Assembly: GCA_000733355.1 (NCBI GenBank)
Contig: JNVV01000038.1
Coordinates: forward strand, 152,291 to 216,290
Reading direction: 5' to 3'
From: Falciphora oryzae
Taxonomy: Eukaryota; Ascomycota; Sordariomycetes; Magnaporthales; Magnaporthaceae
DNA length: 64,000 nt
Of the stretch, positions 22,851 through 35,949 are shown piece after piece. How positions within the stretch are numbered: the stretch's first letter is position 1; every line of letters starts with the position of its first letter. The notes beneath the pieces were generated by a model. That model was not told the origin of the DNA. It worked only from the letters and a program-made list of their open reading frames with translations, and searched no databases. Position numbers and translations under genes: made by a program.

Positions 22851-24747
22851 AATGCGCTGTACTTGTTTCGATTGATTAGGATATCTGGCTTGTTTGCAAA
22901 AAGAATGGTTTGGTTTCCCGTTCTCCTGAAAGGCGAGGGCGAGAGGGTTTGGGCTGCTGACGAGGATGGGGTCCACCAAAGCCTTTTATTCAGCTCGAAC
23001 GGCGTCAGTAGCTCTGGATGTCTGCCCTACGACCCAGCATGCCATGCCAATGATGACCACATGCTCGGTATCGAGGTCAACCACCACCCCATCTGGATTG
23101 CTAAATCGAATCCTTCCAAAAAAGCCTACGGCCCACGCCATCCTGTGTGCAGGGATCGGGCGGGTTGGTTCGGTCCAAGAGGCGCAGCGCCAGCGTCGTT
23201 TGGCTGGTCTAGGCCATCCCGGCCCCCTCCCTTCCATTGTGCGTGCTTCCGGTCCCGCTGTTGACCAGGATCATGCTATTTCTAGCGTCGGCAGGCAAAC
23301 ATTGATCGACCCCCGCCCCTAGCACGATACCCTACCCGGCCCTAAATGTCACCTCAGGCTAGCTAACAAATCGCCCAACCGCTTCCTGGCCCCCGCCCCG
23401 TCCTTCTCGGCAAGGCGAAGCGGACAGAAAGGATGAAATATTGTTATGTGACAGTTTTTGTTGCCTTGGTCGGCCCCGGCTGTTCTACTGCCCGAAGAGT
23501 CCGGAGACTTCGGGCCTCGTTGCGCGGAACCGTGCGGACTCATCGACTTGACCTCGTGGACAGTGCGGCACGCATTGCGCTTGTTGGGTAGCACCGGCAA
23601 AGAGAGCGCCAAAAATGTCTTGGGGCGCAATGCTATGATGTTCCATTTCTCGCCGCGGCCTTAGTCAATCCCCAGTAACCCCCGCGCCTTGGTTCAAACA
23701 CGGACAATGGCAGGCAGTCCTTGCGGCCAGATCACAAGGCTTCCCTTCCCTTCCACACCTTCCACGGCAATCCAGAACAAAGCACATCGAAACCCTTCTG
23801 CAGGTGGACGGACTCGGGTGGTTTCGTTCCGTTTCGTTTCCTCCTGCACAAGCCACGCCCTACCCAGCCTGCTCCTCGCGCTGACGCGGACGAGCTCAGG
23901 CTACGGGCTGTCTAGCTGGGACGAGATGACGGCACGACGGCTGGACTTCTTCGTCTACCTGCGTAGGCACGCTGAGACGAGGCATTCCGCGCTGTGCGCC
24001 TTGGCTGGCCGTTAGGTATTCGTGTGGTCCCGAAGGATTCGACGAACCCACACCACCCATGGATGGGATCGATTTGCTTGGCTGCTGTTGGTTGGCTGCT
24101 GTTGGTTTTGTCCGTCCCAACTTCGTATAAATCATTGGCAGAGGATCGATCCGTTTTTTTCCCAATTGGGACAGCAACCACGAGCAGCCTCGTCCGAAGA
24201 TTCCGTCCATTCTCGTTTACATGATGCTTTCGACTGCCGCTTGTGGGGTTCGGTGATTTTTGTCCCAGGACATCACGACATCCTCCCAGTTGCCCTCTTC
24301 CTTCACCATCGCCATGACGCTGTAGATTTCGCGCCGGCAGCTTGAAGCCCTGCAGCTCCCTGACTCTACACCCGCAATGACTTGGACAGCTGCAGGAACA
24401 TCGTCGCACTAGACATGGCGCTGGCCGACCTGACACATCCAGACTCCCCCAGAGCCTCTGTGGCAGTCAACACCAAACAAACCAAAGAGCAAACGGCGAA
24501 ACCACAAGGACGGGGCTTCGGCGGCAGATCCCATCGCCGACTACATGACCCGACACGGGCTGTAAGGCCCGACTCGTCGAAGGCCAACCGCCATCTGTTT
24601 CAGAGCTTCGGGGCGACCGCCATCGAGCACCAAACTTGACGCCTCCCCAGCGTAGCCTCGCCACCACACCACTGCTACCAGTAACCGACAATGATGCCAC
24701 CTTATGTTCGACTTCATCGCTTGCACGACTCGATAGCCGATAAAGCC

Positions 24748-24770
24748 AAAAAAAAAAAAAAAAAAAAAAA
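24748..24770. repeat. Poly-A tract (23 A)
   Basis: An uninterrupted run of A in an otherwise mixed-composition intergenic region. No coding segment or element end was found beside it. Confidence 0.9.
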
Positions 24771-25338
24771 GTTGGCTCGACTCAACCCAATTAGGCTTTT
24801 TGTCCGCAGTGGCGGGACCCAGAACTCCTCTCTGCTTACTACAACGCTTGTCCACCGAGCACAGGGCACAGAGGCGAACATCATCGCCGGCCGTGTGATT
24901 TTGGTCGATATTTGCCCCAGGTAAACCATCCATCTTTTGATCCCATGACTAGATGGTGAGCTTTGCCATCCTTCTAGCGCCCCCCAAAAAAAGTCGTGGG
25001 GATGGTAACTTACATGATGGCACCACTTCATGTTCTCAGCCGCATCTCTTGGATTTCCCGATCTGCTGCCTCTGGAGGAGGATACAAGATTGCTGGGCGT
25101 AAGGTGTCATAGGCCTGGTCGTCCGCCCACCAAGTTACATTGTTCGCTCCGTCCTCTCTTCTAATGTAATGGGCGGCGACAATCCTCCAAGGAATACAGC
25201 CCGAGGTTCATCGGACAGACTCCGCACAAGGCACATCGCTGATACTAGCAGGCCAGGAGCTATGGAACATCACCACTGGCAACATATCATTCATCACCAG
25301 GGCGCATACCTAGCAAGCGCCTAGACGACATTTTGATC

Positions 25339-26886
25339 CTACCGAGCACGCTCCCGGCCATACATCTCGTGGCCATCGCTGTTCACATTGCTCGCATCTA
25401 CAGCCTTCGTCCAGAGCCTGCCATCACCGCCTCTAGATAAGCCCACGAAGCTGAGTCGCCACTCAACCAGCAGCTGCGCGAGCTGCGTAGCAAACCCGCC
25501 CCCGTCGACAAAGTACTTCCCCTTCTCGTAGGTATCCAACCTCTCCCCCTCGACAATCCAGAAACCTTTCCTGCACCCTGGCGGTTGGGCCCTCTCCTAG
25601 GTCGGGTCGCGGGTCCGGTGCCAGAACCGCGGGCGCGGCGCCCCGTGCTCGCGCCAGCCGTGCTCCCTGTCCGCGGCGGACTCCCGCTGGAGCTCTGCCC
25701 AGTTTGCGGGCGTGATGCCTGGGCTGCCGTGTGGCTTCTTGAACTCTCGGAGTGCGAGGGGCCAGAACAGCGTCATGTCCAAGTGGACGGACAATTCCGC
25801 CTTGACCTTGAGCACCAGCCGCTCAAAAGGGGGCACCAGCACACTGTAGAACTCGTCCCTGTGCACTTCGAGGCGCATGCTGCGGGCCCCGCCGGGGATC
25901 GGCTCATCCCAGTCTTGCCGATAGCACGGTTTGCCGTTCCTACTGAATGTGTCCTTGTGGGTCCGGACTGACAGCTTGGGCAGGTTGGGGAACACGGCGT
26001 GCTTCTGCAGCAGGTCAAACAGCCGCAAGAGTCGGGGGAATCTCGGTCGCCGCGAGATCTGCGCCGCAGACGATGGGGTAAGTCTCCCCCGGTCGTACTT
26101 TTTTTTGGGTTGGTCGAAAAGGGTTATCCACTGCAGCGCAATCTCCAGCGATCGTATGGCGGCCAGGCGCTGCGGGGGCAGCAGGCTGTTGCGCAGGCGG
26201 TGCTCGGCCTCGACTGCAGCCAGCTCATCCTCTGGGAGATCGCCGTAGTCACCAAAGTACCCTGTCAGGCCTTCGATGATGCTCGGACTGGAGAGATTGG
26301 TGATGAGGATGGTGTTCTCAGAGAATAGCGCATCGCTTCCATCGGCATAGGCCTGGCGGCAGGCGCGCAGCCAGCCGACGGGGATGCGCTGGTGGTCCTC
26401 GAGACTCATGCAGTGATCGTCGGTTGTCTGGTCCCTGTCGACTGAGCAGTGACCCCAGGACGCCAGGCGCGGACATTCACACCACCGCGTCTTTTCGGGT
26501 ACAGACTACGTGTCCGTCACTATCGGGCAGTCGACGTGCAGGCGCCTGTGGCCGAACGCGGCCACGAGAATCTGGCGTCTGATATCCCACGGCAGGCGGC
26601 GGAAGAACGTCGAGGAGGGGTGTCCGAGTCCGCTTGGATGGGCCCGGACTCCGGGCCGGCAGTCTCGAGTTGCCCGGACATGGCTGGCATGTTTCTCTGC
26701 CGCGACACTAACTAGTGGCGCCAGACTGCGATAGAGGAACAAAGTCGGTGAGGACTGCATCGCATGCCGCACGCGGAGGGCTGCGATCCCAAGCTTCATC
26801 CGCCCATGGGACGCGGGCGCAGCCATGTTAGCGTAAGGTTCGTGATGCGTGGTCCAATCATGTACGCGGCGCCAGGCGGTTCGCAA
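25339..26886 (-). pseudogene. DUF7730-like protein gene with two in-frame TAG stops
   Basis: On the minus strand one frame stays open from 26886 to 25339 except for two TAG codons, at 26506-26508 and 25597-25599. The first segment ends FFRRLPWDIRRQILVAAFG, the usual opening of fungal DUF7730-type proteins. Past the first stop the frame reads TRWCECPRLASWGHC and then WLRACRQAYADGSDALFSENT, which matches the Cys/Trp motif and the TCRQVYxEA-like motif of the same family. Past the second stop it reads GCRKGFWIVEGERLDTYEKG before a normal stop. I found no donor/acceptor pair that removes the second stop; it is only 31 bases from the nearest GT. Both stops could be CAG-to-TAG changes. The N-terminal start is uncertain, and the function of the family is unknown. 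Confidence 0.62.
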
Positions 26887-28690
26887 AAGAATCGATGCTT
26901 CTCATGATTTGTTGCCTGCGCCTTCCTCTGTCAAAGTCATGATGAAGCACATTCAAACCTTTTTCACGGGTTCAGGCGCGTCGGCGCAGTGTCGTCGCCG
27001 GCGCCTTGCCGCTTCTGGACTGGCGTTTCCCGGGAAATTCCAGATGCAGAGGATCTCGGCGCAATTTGGCCAAAAATGGCGCGCGTCCTGCGCAGCCCGG
27101 GGCTGAGGGGGGCGTTGTCAGAATCATGTGACGTAATCTGCAGCCAAAAATCCGTCCGTCCAGCCCGCTGGTTTTGCTTGTCCAGACATTCCACGCAGTG
27201 GTTGGAGCTGAGGCGGGCTGGCAGGCATCGGATTGTGCCTGCTGCGATTCAGCCCAATTGAGACATTGGGCCTTGACTCGGCACACCATCCTGAGCCGAG
27301 AAATCGAAATCAAAAAGCAAAACATCAAATGAGGCCCGCCTTCCCCAGTGACTCTAGGGATTGCCCTGTGGGGTTGTGGTTTGTTCTTACACTGTGTGCC
27401 CCTGCAGTGGGCTGCTGGATCGAGCAGCAGCATTGGCCAATGTCGGCAAAGTGGCTGCGAGGGGTGCAGCCCCTCACAAGTCGCGCAGAAAAGGGGTCCA
27501 AGTTGGCGCAGCTGCCCAAGTCATCTCGCGAGGGACCAAGCTGGTTGTCTGTCTGGTGTCTGCGAGAAAAGACACAAGGCGCTTCCAGGACAAAAACTGG
27601 ATTGGAGCGATTGCTATTTATTTGTGTCCAGTGTTTATTGCCCCGGAAACATTATTTTAATCAACGCATGCACATGCATGCACCTCCAAATAGCAGATCG
27701 GCCATCTGCTTTCCACTTTCCAATCTGATCAGGCAGGGACTGCATGCAAAATTTTCGATTTCTGGAAGCGTGGGTGTTGGGAGGCGTGCATGTGCACAGT
27801 GCGAGGCTGCAGGCGACGGCCAATCCAGACAACGGGCACGCAGCCAGCCAACCACGCACCGTACCCGGACGGTCCCCTTGCGTGGGCCAGCGCGAACACG
27901 AACGCTGGCCGACGCTCCATCGCCCTGCCCAGGCCCCATCGCATGCCGCATTGAGTGGGCGCCTCCTTTCTCCTTTTTCCCTCTCGAGTGCCTGCGTGCC
28001 AGGACTCTGTCTCCTGCCCTCGCACCACCACCACGCACAGCCAACCATTTCGCGGTCGGGGGATACGACTCCAGGAAAAAAAGGTGCCACGACCGGTCTA
28101 TCGCGACGGATTGAACGGTGACCTGGCCCCGAGGTGATACTACAGTAGAATAGTTCACTTTCTGCAACATTCGTTGTTTTCATTTGTTTTCACCTTCGGT
28201 CCTTTCTTCTCCCTCCTTCGTTTGTTTGCTGTCTCGTCGCCTCGCCGTCAGCCCCAGCCGAACCACTGTTTCGGCCGCTGCCTCGTCGCGCTATCCTCTC
28301 CTTTTCCAAGGGCCCATCCTCGTCTCCCTTCGCGGCCTCTCTGTCAGTCGCCAGCCCAGCCAGGCAAAGTCGCGACTCGAGTCGGGAGACGGAAAAACGT
28401 CGACGAGCCGACAGCCATTTCAGCCAGCCCGCGGTTTCGAAACAGATCGCTGTGCCCGTCTCGCCTTGTGTGTGTCGGCCTGCCGCTGCTGTCCTCCCGG
28501 ACCGTCGCTGCACGCAGCGCGCCACAGCAGCATTTCGTATTGCACTACGGCAGTGCCACGATCGAATCCCTCACTCCGAGTGCTTCGTCGCCGACACCAC
28601 ATTGCACATTGAGCAAAACGAAGCCTGCCCGCCTGTAGCCTCCCGTCGACGATACTCTCCATTCCCCGGATCCCATCGTCAACCGCAGCC
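26887..28690. other. Intergenic, long leader/promoter of the Csi2/Prm5-like gene
   Basis: The right half (about 28170-28690) is CT-rich on the plus strand, with many TTC/CTC runs. This is the usual look of a long fungal promoter and 5'-UTR. No separate gene is supported. Confidence 0.5.
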
Positions 28691-29998
28691 ATGAGGTCGT
28701 CGCGCGTCTCGCTGAAACGCTCGCTTCTGCTGGCCGCCTTCGCTGGCCTCTCCGTCTTCTCGGCCACGGCAGCAGCACAGAACACCAACACCAATACCAA
28801 CACAAATACGAATAATAATAATAGTAACCCCCCGCCCCCAGCAACGTCGTCTGCAGCAAACACAAACACTCCGACGCCCGCGCCCTCGCAGACCTCCCAG
28901 GCTCCGACCACCCCCGCCGGGCCAGGCACGACCAGGATTACTGGAGGAGCCTCCGACACGGTCACGCGCGACATCCCCAGCATCACGGGCCCTAGCGGCG
29001 GCAGCGGCGGCGGTGGGCCTGCCACACTCCCGACCCTGTCGCGCGCTCCCGAAGCCATCCCAACCTACCCGCCGCCCGGTGTCCCGCCCACCAACCAGGC
29101 GCCCTTCATGCAGCACTCGACGATGCCTGAGGGCACTGTCTTCATCGCTGTTGGCGCCATCCTTGGCGCCTTTGGTCTGACCGTTCTCGTCTGGCGTGCC
29201 GTTATCGCCTGCCTGCTCCACCGCGACGTTGAGCGCGCTGCCCTCGCCCAGCACGCCGCCAACGACAAGGCTGCCGGCTCCTTCCCCGCCCCGCCTGCCC
29301 CGTTCTACAAGTCCTACAACGAGAGCGGCTCCAACCCCAACCTGCTCGCTGGTGGTATGGGCGCTGGTGCCGGTGCTGCCAGCCTGGCTGCTGCCGGCTC
29401 TTCGGCCAGCCTGGCTGGTCGCGGTGTTAGGAGAACTCACCGCGGCCCGACCCCCTCGGCCACCCCGTCCCAGTCCAACCTGTTCTTCTCGCCCACCGCC
29501 ACCTCGGGCCTTGGAGGCGGCGGTGGCAGCGTCAGCAACCGCGACAGTCGCTTCCTGCCCTCTGGCTTCTACGCTGCCGGCGCGGGCTCCCCCAACGCGC
29601 CGCGCCACGAGCACAGCATCAGCCTGTCCAACTTGCGCCCCGACAGCCGAGGACACGCCAGGGCAGTCTCAGGCATCACGCCTCCGGACTCGCCCTCGCT
29701 CAACCCCGCGCGACAGGGCAGCACGCTGGGGCACGCCGGCGCCCCTGGCGGAGTCCACCGCAACGTCAGCACGAGCACCCTCAACCTCAACAGCCCGCCC
29801 GTCGGCAGGGCTCCCAGCGCCTACCTGGACGACATGCTCGACGACCCGACCGCCCACCCCATGCCGTCGCCCTCGCCCGTCGGCCGCACCGGCTCCTACT
29901 ACGGCCCGACCACCCCGAGCCCCGGGCCGCACCAGCCGCTCAACCACAGCCCTCAGTCGAGGACTTTCAGCCCACCGCCGCATGGCGGGCGGTTCTGA
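28691..29998 (+). CDS. Csi2/Prm5-like single-pass membrane protein
   Basis: This is an intron-less protein of 435 aa. It has an N-terminal signal sequence (LLLAAFAGLSVFSATAAAQ). A low-complexity Asn/Thr/Pro/Ser-rich outer part (about 30-145) follows, beginning with NTNT repeats. A transmembrane helix lies near 155-180 (GTVFIAVGAILGAFGLTVLV), immediately followed by WRAVIACLLHRDVERAA. That TM-plus-LHR motif is shared by fungal Csi2/Prm5/YNL058C-type proteins, linked in yeast to the cell wall or vacuole. The ~240-residue tail is Ser/Gly/Pro-rich and disordered, with several SxP-type sites. Type I topology is predicted from order and charge. The family match rests on that one motif and the architecture, so the exact yeast counterpart is uncertain. 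Confidence 0.7.
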   Translation: MRSSRVSLKRSLLLAAFAGLSVFSATAAAQNTNTNTNTNTNNNNSNPPPPATSSAANTNTPTPAPSQTSQAPTTPAGPGTTRITGGASDTVTRDIPSITGPSGGSGGGGPATLPTLSRAPEAIPTYPPPGVPPTNQAPFMQHSTMPEGTVFIAVGAILGAFGLTVLVWRAVIACLLHRDVERAALAQHAANDKAAGSFPAPPAPFYKSYNESGSNPNLLAGGMGAGAGAASLAAAGSSASLAGRGVRRTHRGPTPSATPSQSNLFFSPTATSGLGGGGGSVSNRDSRFLPSGFYAAGAGSPNAPRHEHSISLSNLRPDSRGHARAVSGITPPDSPSLNPARQGSTLGHAGAPGGVHRNVSTSTLNLNSPPVGRAPSAYLDDMLDDPTAHPMPSPSPVGRTGSYYGPTTPSPGPHQPLNHSPQSRTFSPPPHGGRF

Positions 29999-31349
29999 GC
30001 AAGCGCCCGTCTTGACGTTTTCCATTCGCGACTGTCACATCTTAACAACCACTCGGTGCTACCTACCCCGGGCGACACATGTTCCCACTTGAGAGATCCT
30101 TACAACCGTTTCACCCGCATTAGAAAAGGGAGCCTGGCGACAAACTCTTGCTCTTTCTCGGTCACTTGACGGCGTCGGCAAGTCTATGGGATTTTTATAC
30201 CATGGACTTATTTTCTTGGCTTGAAAAAATTGGGATGCTACTGCGACCAGATTTTCTCTGTCTTGGCGGCTCTTGTCTTTTGTTTCCCTCCCAGTCTCCC
30301 CTTGGGACTCTGGATTTCCTTTCGTCCTTTTCTTGTATGACACTCGTTCCGGGCGGCGTGTTTCTCGTCGTTTGGCCTTCCGTTTTATGACGTACACAGT
30401 ATATAACTTTCTTCTATTGTCCTCCGTGATTGTGGTGTGTCTGTCCCGGGGTGGCGCGTTGCGTGCGTTGGGAACCATTATCTTGTTTTAATATATGCAT
30501 ACTACCATGATTCGTGCCTTTTATTGTCCGTCTCCCAAGGGAGAGGCCTCCGCTGACCGGAGCCACTGGGTTTCTTCTTGCTACCGATGTCCGGCCACCT
30601 CCAATGGTGTGGAAATTTGCCTCGCAACAAGGATTATACATCTGGCATGCGCGCAACACGACCACAAGCGACCCTTGGCACCGAACCGCACCCAGTCGGG
30701 CATTGTGTGACTTGTGACGCTGCCAGACGTCGCTGCCTGCATCTCCATGCGTGCTACCTCCGGTTCGATGTGATATCCAGTGTACGGCATTTGATGTCTG
30801 CAAGCCGTCCTTGGTTCATATACGACGTGTGCTACCGGAATTATGCCCCGGCGCACAACGCCTCTGCAGACGGCCTGGGCTGTTGTGCAACAGGGTCGGG
30901 CAGAAAGTGGCCTTGATGTTGCTTGTGATGCGCACCTAGGTATGTGTGTTGCTTTGGACAGGCCGAGACAAAAATGGTTGAGAGCAGACACCGGCACCAA
31001 CAAACCCATTTGTTCTTTGCGTAAACGCTCGGGCTGTCCGGCATCCTCTGGAAAGAGGCTCGCTCAGAAAAACTCTAAAGTGGCACGATGCGGACCACGA
31101 CAAATGATAGAGACCCGCTGCCAGGGCAAGGGTGATTGATGCGAGCAGATGATACCGAATCTATACATCTTTTTGTTTCTTGACGTCTATTCTTTTGATC
31201 CCTTAGCTCTGATCCTGTGGCCTTGTCATCTAGTCTCTCCTAGACGCTAGCACTATCCAGAATCTTTTGGTACAGCCTTCTATTATTCCTAGGAGTCATT
31301 CTATTATTCCTGGACTTTACCGTTGATGCTCTTTTTGAATTAACTTTGT
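29999..31349. other. Intergenic, convergent 3' flanks
   Basis: This lies between the Csi2/Prm5-like gene (+) and the 3' end of the ABC transporter gene (-). No coding region, RNA gene or repeat was supported. Confidence 0.5.
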
Positions 31350-34300
31350 TTATCCTGACTTCTCTTTGGACCCCGCCGCGTCGCCAAACACGTCCTCGTC
31401 ACTCCCGGTCCCACTACCAGCGCCGGCGCCAGAAGGAATAACAACGGCGCCCAGGTTCAGCCCCTGCCTCGCGGCGATGATGTCCTCCTCGCGGATGCCG
31501 CTGCGGTCGCACATACTCCGGAAGATGCCGCCGTCCTCGCCCCGCCTCCACAGCTCGAGCGGGTCGTCCAGCTCGGCGATGCGGCCCTGGTCCATGACGC
31601 AGATGCGGTCGTAGCCGATGATGGTGTGCAGCCGGTGCGCGATGCACAGCAGTGTGCGGCCCCGGAACCCGGCCGCCATTGTGGCCTGGATCTTGGAGTC
31701 CGTCTCCATGTCGACCGACGACGTCGCCTCGTCGCACACGATGATGCGCGACCCCCGCACCAGAGCCCGTGCCAGCGCCATCAGCTGGCGCTGACCCAGC
31801 GAGAAGTTGAGCCCCTCCTCCTCCACGACCGAGTCGAGGTGGATCCGGGATGCTACTGCTGTGCCGTTGCTGTTGGCTCCTGCTTCCGGCAACACTTCCT
31901 GGCCCTCCTGGGTGGGAACGGTGCTGGCGATAGGTGCAGTGTTGTCTGGGCCCACGAGGTCGGCCTGGCGGAGGGCATCCCACAGCTCCAGGTCCGAGTG
32001 CTCGTCAAAGGGGTCGAGGTTGCTGCGCACCGTGCCCCTGAACAGCGTCGGGTCCTGCGGAATGATGGCTAGGCGCGAGCGCAGATCTCCCAGGCCGATG
32101 GTGGCAATGTCAACACCGTCAATGAGGATCCGGCCACCTGACAGCTCGACGAGCCGGAAGAGCGTGCTCATAATGGAGCTCTTTCCCGCTCCCGTGCGGC
32201 CGACGATGCCGATGCGCTCGCCGCCTCTTACGCGCATATCCAGACCACGCAACACTAGGGGCAGGCCGGCTCGGTAGCGCATCTCGACGTTTTCGAACGA
32301 GATCTCGCCCGTCTCGGGCCATGAGGGACGCACCTCGGTACCCTTGATGCGGAGGGGGGCCTCTTCGTCGAGCTCGGTGCCGTAATAACGCAGGCGCTCC
32401 ACGGCATTCATGCCGTTCTCCACCTCTGCGAGCTGGCGGATCGTAAACTGGAGCATCTGCACTATAGCCAGAATGTACGAGAGCACCAGACCGCCGATGT
32501 TGGGCGGCACGTCGAAGCGGCTCGTCAAGACCAGGACGCCTGTCACAAACACGAGGCACGTGGCAATAGCGTCAAGCCGAACGGACAGCCAACGCTGGTT
32601 CGAGTAGGTCAGATAGTAGGCACCGTTCATATCGTCGATGGAGCGCCGCAGGTCGCGCCCAAAGCGGCTTTGCAACCCATAGGCGCGGATCGAGGCGACG
32701 CCGCTGAGCCCCTCACCAAACCGGGCGAAGACGGCCGAGCGGAGAGTTGACTCAAAACGCTTCACCTCACGGGCCGAGGCGCGGTAGTAGACGGTGGCGA
32801 GCAGGAAGGCGCAGAATAGCGGGACGAGCGCGATGGCGAACCAGTGGAAGAACGCGATGATGAGGGCGAAGACGGACAGGATCGAGGAGACGGAGAAGAA
32901 GTACATGCGCATGGCTTCGGACAGGTTGTTGTCCATGACGTCGACGTCGCGGCTGAAGCGGTTCGTTATGCGGCCCAGCGGAGTCGTATCGAAGAAGGAC
33001 ATGGGCGCGCGCAGGACGCGGGCCATGGCGCGGCGCAGCATCAGCTTGGATGCACGCGTGCCGAAGATGGAGAGCGCCACCATGAAGCCGAAGGTCAGCA
33101 CCACCTGCACCACGCCCAGCCCGGCATAGACGCTCATATAGACGGGCGCGGCGAGCCCGTACTTGCCGCCTGTCCACCATGAAAGCCACAGGCTCGTGAC
33201 GATGTTGGCTCCCTGCGCTATGAGGAGCAGCACGAACGTTGCGGGCGCGCTGAGGATGGATCCGGACGCCCGGATGAAGTCGCTATAAACGGACCACGGC
33301 ACGCTCGAGACGGCCTGCTCCTCCGTTTGCATCATCGACTTGCCCTTCTTGAGCTTGGTCTTCTTTTCTGTCTCGCCGGCACCGGTATCTGCTGAAGCCC
33401 TCGGCGCGCCGCCTTCAGTTTCGCCCTTCTTCCCCTCCAGCGACTGCGACTCCATCAGCTGTCGGAAGCCGGCGTGGCCGCTCATCAGGTTGTCAAAGGT
33501 ATCGATGGCCTGGATCTTGCCGCCCTCCATCCAGACGATCCTGTCGCAGCGATTGAGGACCCAGAGCTGGTGCGTGGCCAGGATGCGGCACTTGTCTCCC
33601 AGGAGGCCGAGGATCGCATTGTCGAAGATATGACGGCCCACGTGGGCATCAACGGCGCTCAGGGGGTCATCCATCAGGACAATGTCGGCGTCGAAGTAGA
33701 TGGCTCGCGCAATGTTGAGTCGCTGCTTCTGGCCTCCGGAAATGGTGATACCCCGTTCTCCAATCTCGGTCAAGTCGCCGTTGGGCAGCATTTGGAGGTC
33801 AGGTTTGAGAGCGCAGCTGTGGGTGGGTGTGCGAGGTCCGCAGTCAGCATTGGATCGTTGCAGGGCAGCCCGGGGAACAGGATCGGTACACTCACGCCTT
33901 GATAACCTCGTGGTACCAATCCTCGTCCATCTCCTTGCCGAAAGTGATGTTGTCCCGAACCGTCGTGTTCTGGATCCAGGCATACTGTGGGCAGAAAGCC
34001 CTCGAGGCTCCCAGAACCACCTCGCCGTTCGTTTTGCGCATGTCGCCGGCCAGCGCTGATAGCAGGGAGCTCTTGCCGCTGCCGACAGTACCGATGACGG
34101 CGATGAGCTCGTCCCGACCAATCTCGAAGTTGAGGTCCTGGAGCTTGAACGGCTCTTTGTCCGCGACTGGAGTGCTACTAGTGCTCTTTTCAGAAGTCCC
34201 TTCGGACTGCTGCTGACCCTTGACTCCCTTTGCAGTCTCGCTCTGCTTCCTCTGGACGTCGGACGACGAAGTCTTCTCCCAGGTGAAGCCGGCGCCGTGC

Positions 34301-35949
34301 ATTTCAAGGGCGTTCTCGCCGTCGGGCTTGTGGATCACGTCCTCCTCCTGTTCTTCGGCGAGCAGGAACTCCTCGATGCGCTTGAGCGAGGACCAGCCGT
34401 CGGTGATCTGGCCGATAACAAGGGGCAGGAGGTTGAGCGGCATGCGCAGTCCGTTGAACAGGGCCAGGGACGAGAAGATGAGGTCGGAGCGCAAGGCGTT
34501 GCCCGATAACGAGTATGTTATGAACGACAGCATGGCGGCAAAGATGGGCAGCGACAGGCTGATGGCCAGGATGGCGTTACGCAGGGCCAACAGGACCTGG
34601 ATGGCTGAAACCTCCTTGGTGCGGAGGCCATTGAGGCGCTGCAGAAAGGACTCCTCCCAGCCGAAGTACTTGACGAAACGGACCGACTGCAGGATCTCCT
34701 GGGTCAGCGAGACGCGCTGGTCCGTGATGCGGTTGATGGCGCGCCGGCGCGCAAACAAGCTGCGAACGGCGCGTGCCAGCAGGGGTGCGCCGACGACGAG
34801 CAGGCCGAGGCCGGCGAGGGCGCTGGGGCCCAGATTCACGAGCAGCACGACGAGCGTGATGACAAGGGACACAGGGGCCGTCCACACGATATGGAACATG
34901 CCACAGGCCGTATCGATGCGGTACGTGTCGACGCTCATGAGGTTCATGATGCGCCCGTTGGCCCAGCCGGCGCTGTCGCTGGCGTTGCCGCTGGGCTTTT
35001 CGGATGGGCCCTTGGCCTTTTTCTTTGATTCAGAGTCGCCCTTTTCGCCGCTGCTTCCTCCCGCCTTCGCCCTGCCCGAGATAACCATGGACTTGTCGTA
35101 GATCATAGAGATGAGTGAGGCCCTGCTCTGGCCGCCGACGAGCATACCGCGATACACGAATTGGTGGATGCAGAGGCTCTGGACGACCTGCAGGGCGGTT
35201 ACGCCTATGACAAGCCCGAAGCCGGTGGCGAGGTTGGGCTGGGGCTGGTTGAGCTGGCCGGCGAGGTATGCGTCGGTGGCGAAGGCAATTAGAAAGCGCA
35301 GCATGAAGGGCGACATGACCTGGCAGATGGTGGAAATCATGCTGCACATGCCGCCGGCCCAGAACTCCCAGAAGTAGGCCTCGTTGAGGGCCCAGAGGAG
35401 CGGCCTCTTCTCGCCCTTGGCGACGCGGCGCCGGAACGAGTCCCTGACGCGGTCGGTGGTGGGCTCGACGGCGCGGCGCGGGTTGACGGCCCAGATATCG
35501 GTGCTCTGGAGCGGGCGGCGGTAACCCGTGGTCATGAGCGGGCCCATCCAGGAGAAGACGAGCATGCTCAGGAAGTTTGCGCGGTCCTCGGGCGACTCGG
35601 CGCGCTCCTCGGGGATGGGCGGGATGGTGCCCCAGCGCAGGGGGTTGAGCTTGCGGTGCCAGGGGCGGGCGGCCCATTCCTGGCGCAGGCGGTTGACGGC
35701 GGCCGAGGCGGTGGTGTAGCCGCTCGCGTCGGTGGCGGCGCTCTTTGTGCGGTTGAGGGACTCGCGCGGCGGCAGGTCTGACGAGGACGACAGCGACCGG
35801 CGCTTCTCGTCGCCATCGATCTCGGCGCTGGGGCGGCTGCGACTCCCGTCCGAGTTGAGCAGGTCGGCCCCCTTGGCCATCGAGGCCTCTGCTACCACGA
35901 CCTCGCCATCTTTGCCCGCGCGCGGATCAGGCGGCGGGGAGCTTGCCAT
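31350..35949 (-). CDS. ABCC-type multidrug transporter, Yor1-like
   Basis: This is a full-length ABC-C exporter of 1,506 aa, probably in the plasma membrane and pumping organic anions or drugs. The model is complement(31350-33816, 33896-35949), with a 79-base GTGAGT...CACAG intron in NBD1 that keeps the frame. Order: cytosolic N-tail, TMD1, NBD1 (about 590-870), TMD2, NBD2 (about 1190-1440). NBD1 has Walker A GTVGSGKSSLL, signature ISGGQKQR and Walker B VLMDDPLSAVD; the catalytic Glu position is Asp, as usual in ABCC NBD1. NBD2 has GRTGAGKSSIM, FSLGQRQLMALARAL, IIVCDEATSSVD and the H-loop CIAHRLH, all canonical. No TMD0 precedes TMD1, which places it with short ABCC pumps such as Yor1. The substrate cannot be read from sequence. 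Confidence 0.9.

Larger units (their letters stand above)
22519..25338. other. Long gene-free stretch with simple repeats
   Basis: This holds no supportable gene. It contains a (CT)n tract near 22528-22542, four ATGCG units at 22831-22850, and an A23 homopolymer at 24748-24770. Open frames on both strands are short and compositionally poor. It is flanked on the right by a DUF7730-like pseudogene. Confidence 0.5.

Noticed and set aside
22519..25338. CRISPR-like or structured repeat arrays in the long gene-free region
   Set aside because: Only simple microsatellites and homopolymers are present. No regularly spaced repeats exist, and none would be expected in a fungus.
25339..26508. Stop-codon readthrough or recoded TAG in the DUF7730-like locus
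   Set aside because: Other genes in the window end normally at TAG (RFTS protein, ERG2), so TAG is not reassigned. The bases after the two stops are not a known readthrough context. Pseudogene is simpler.
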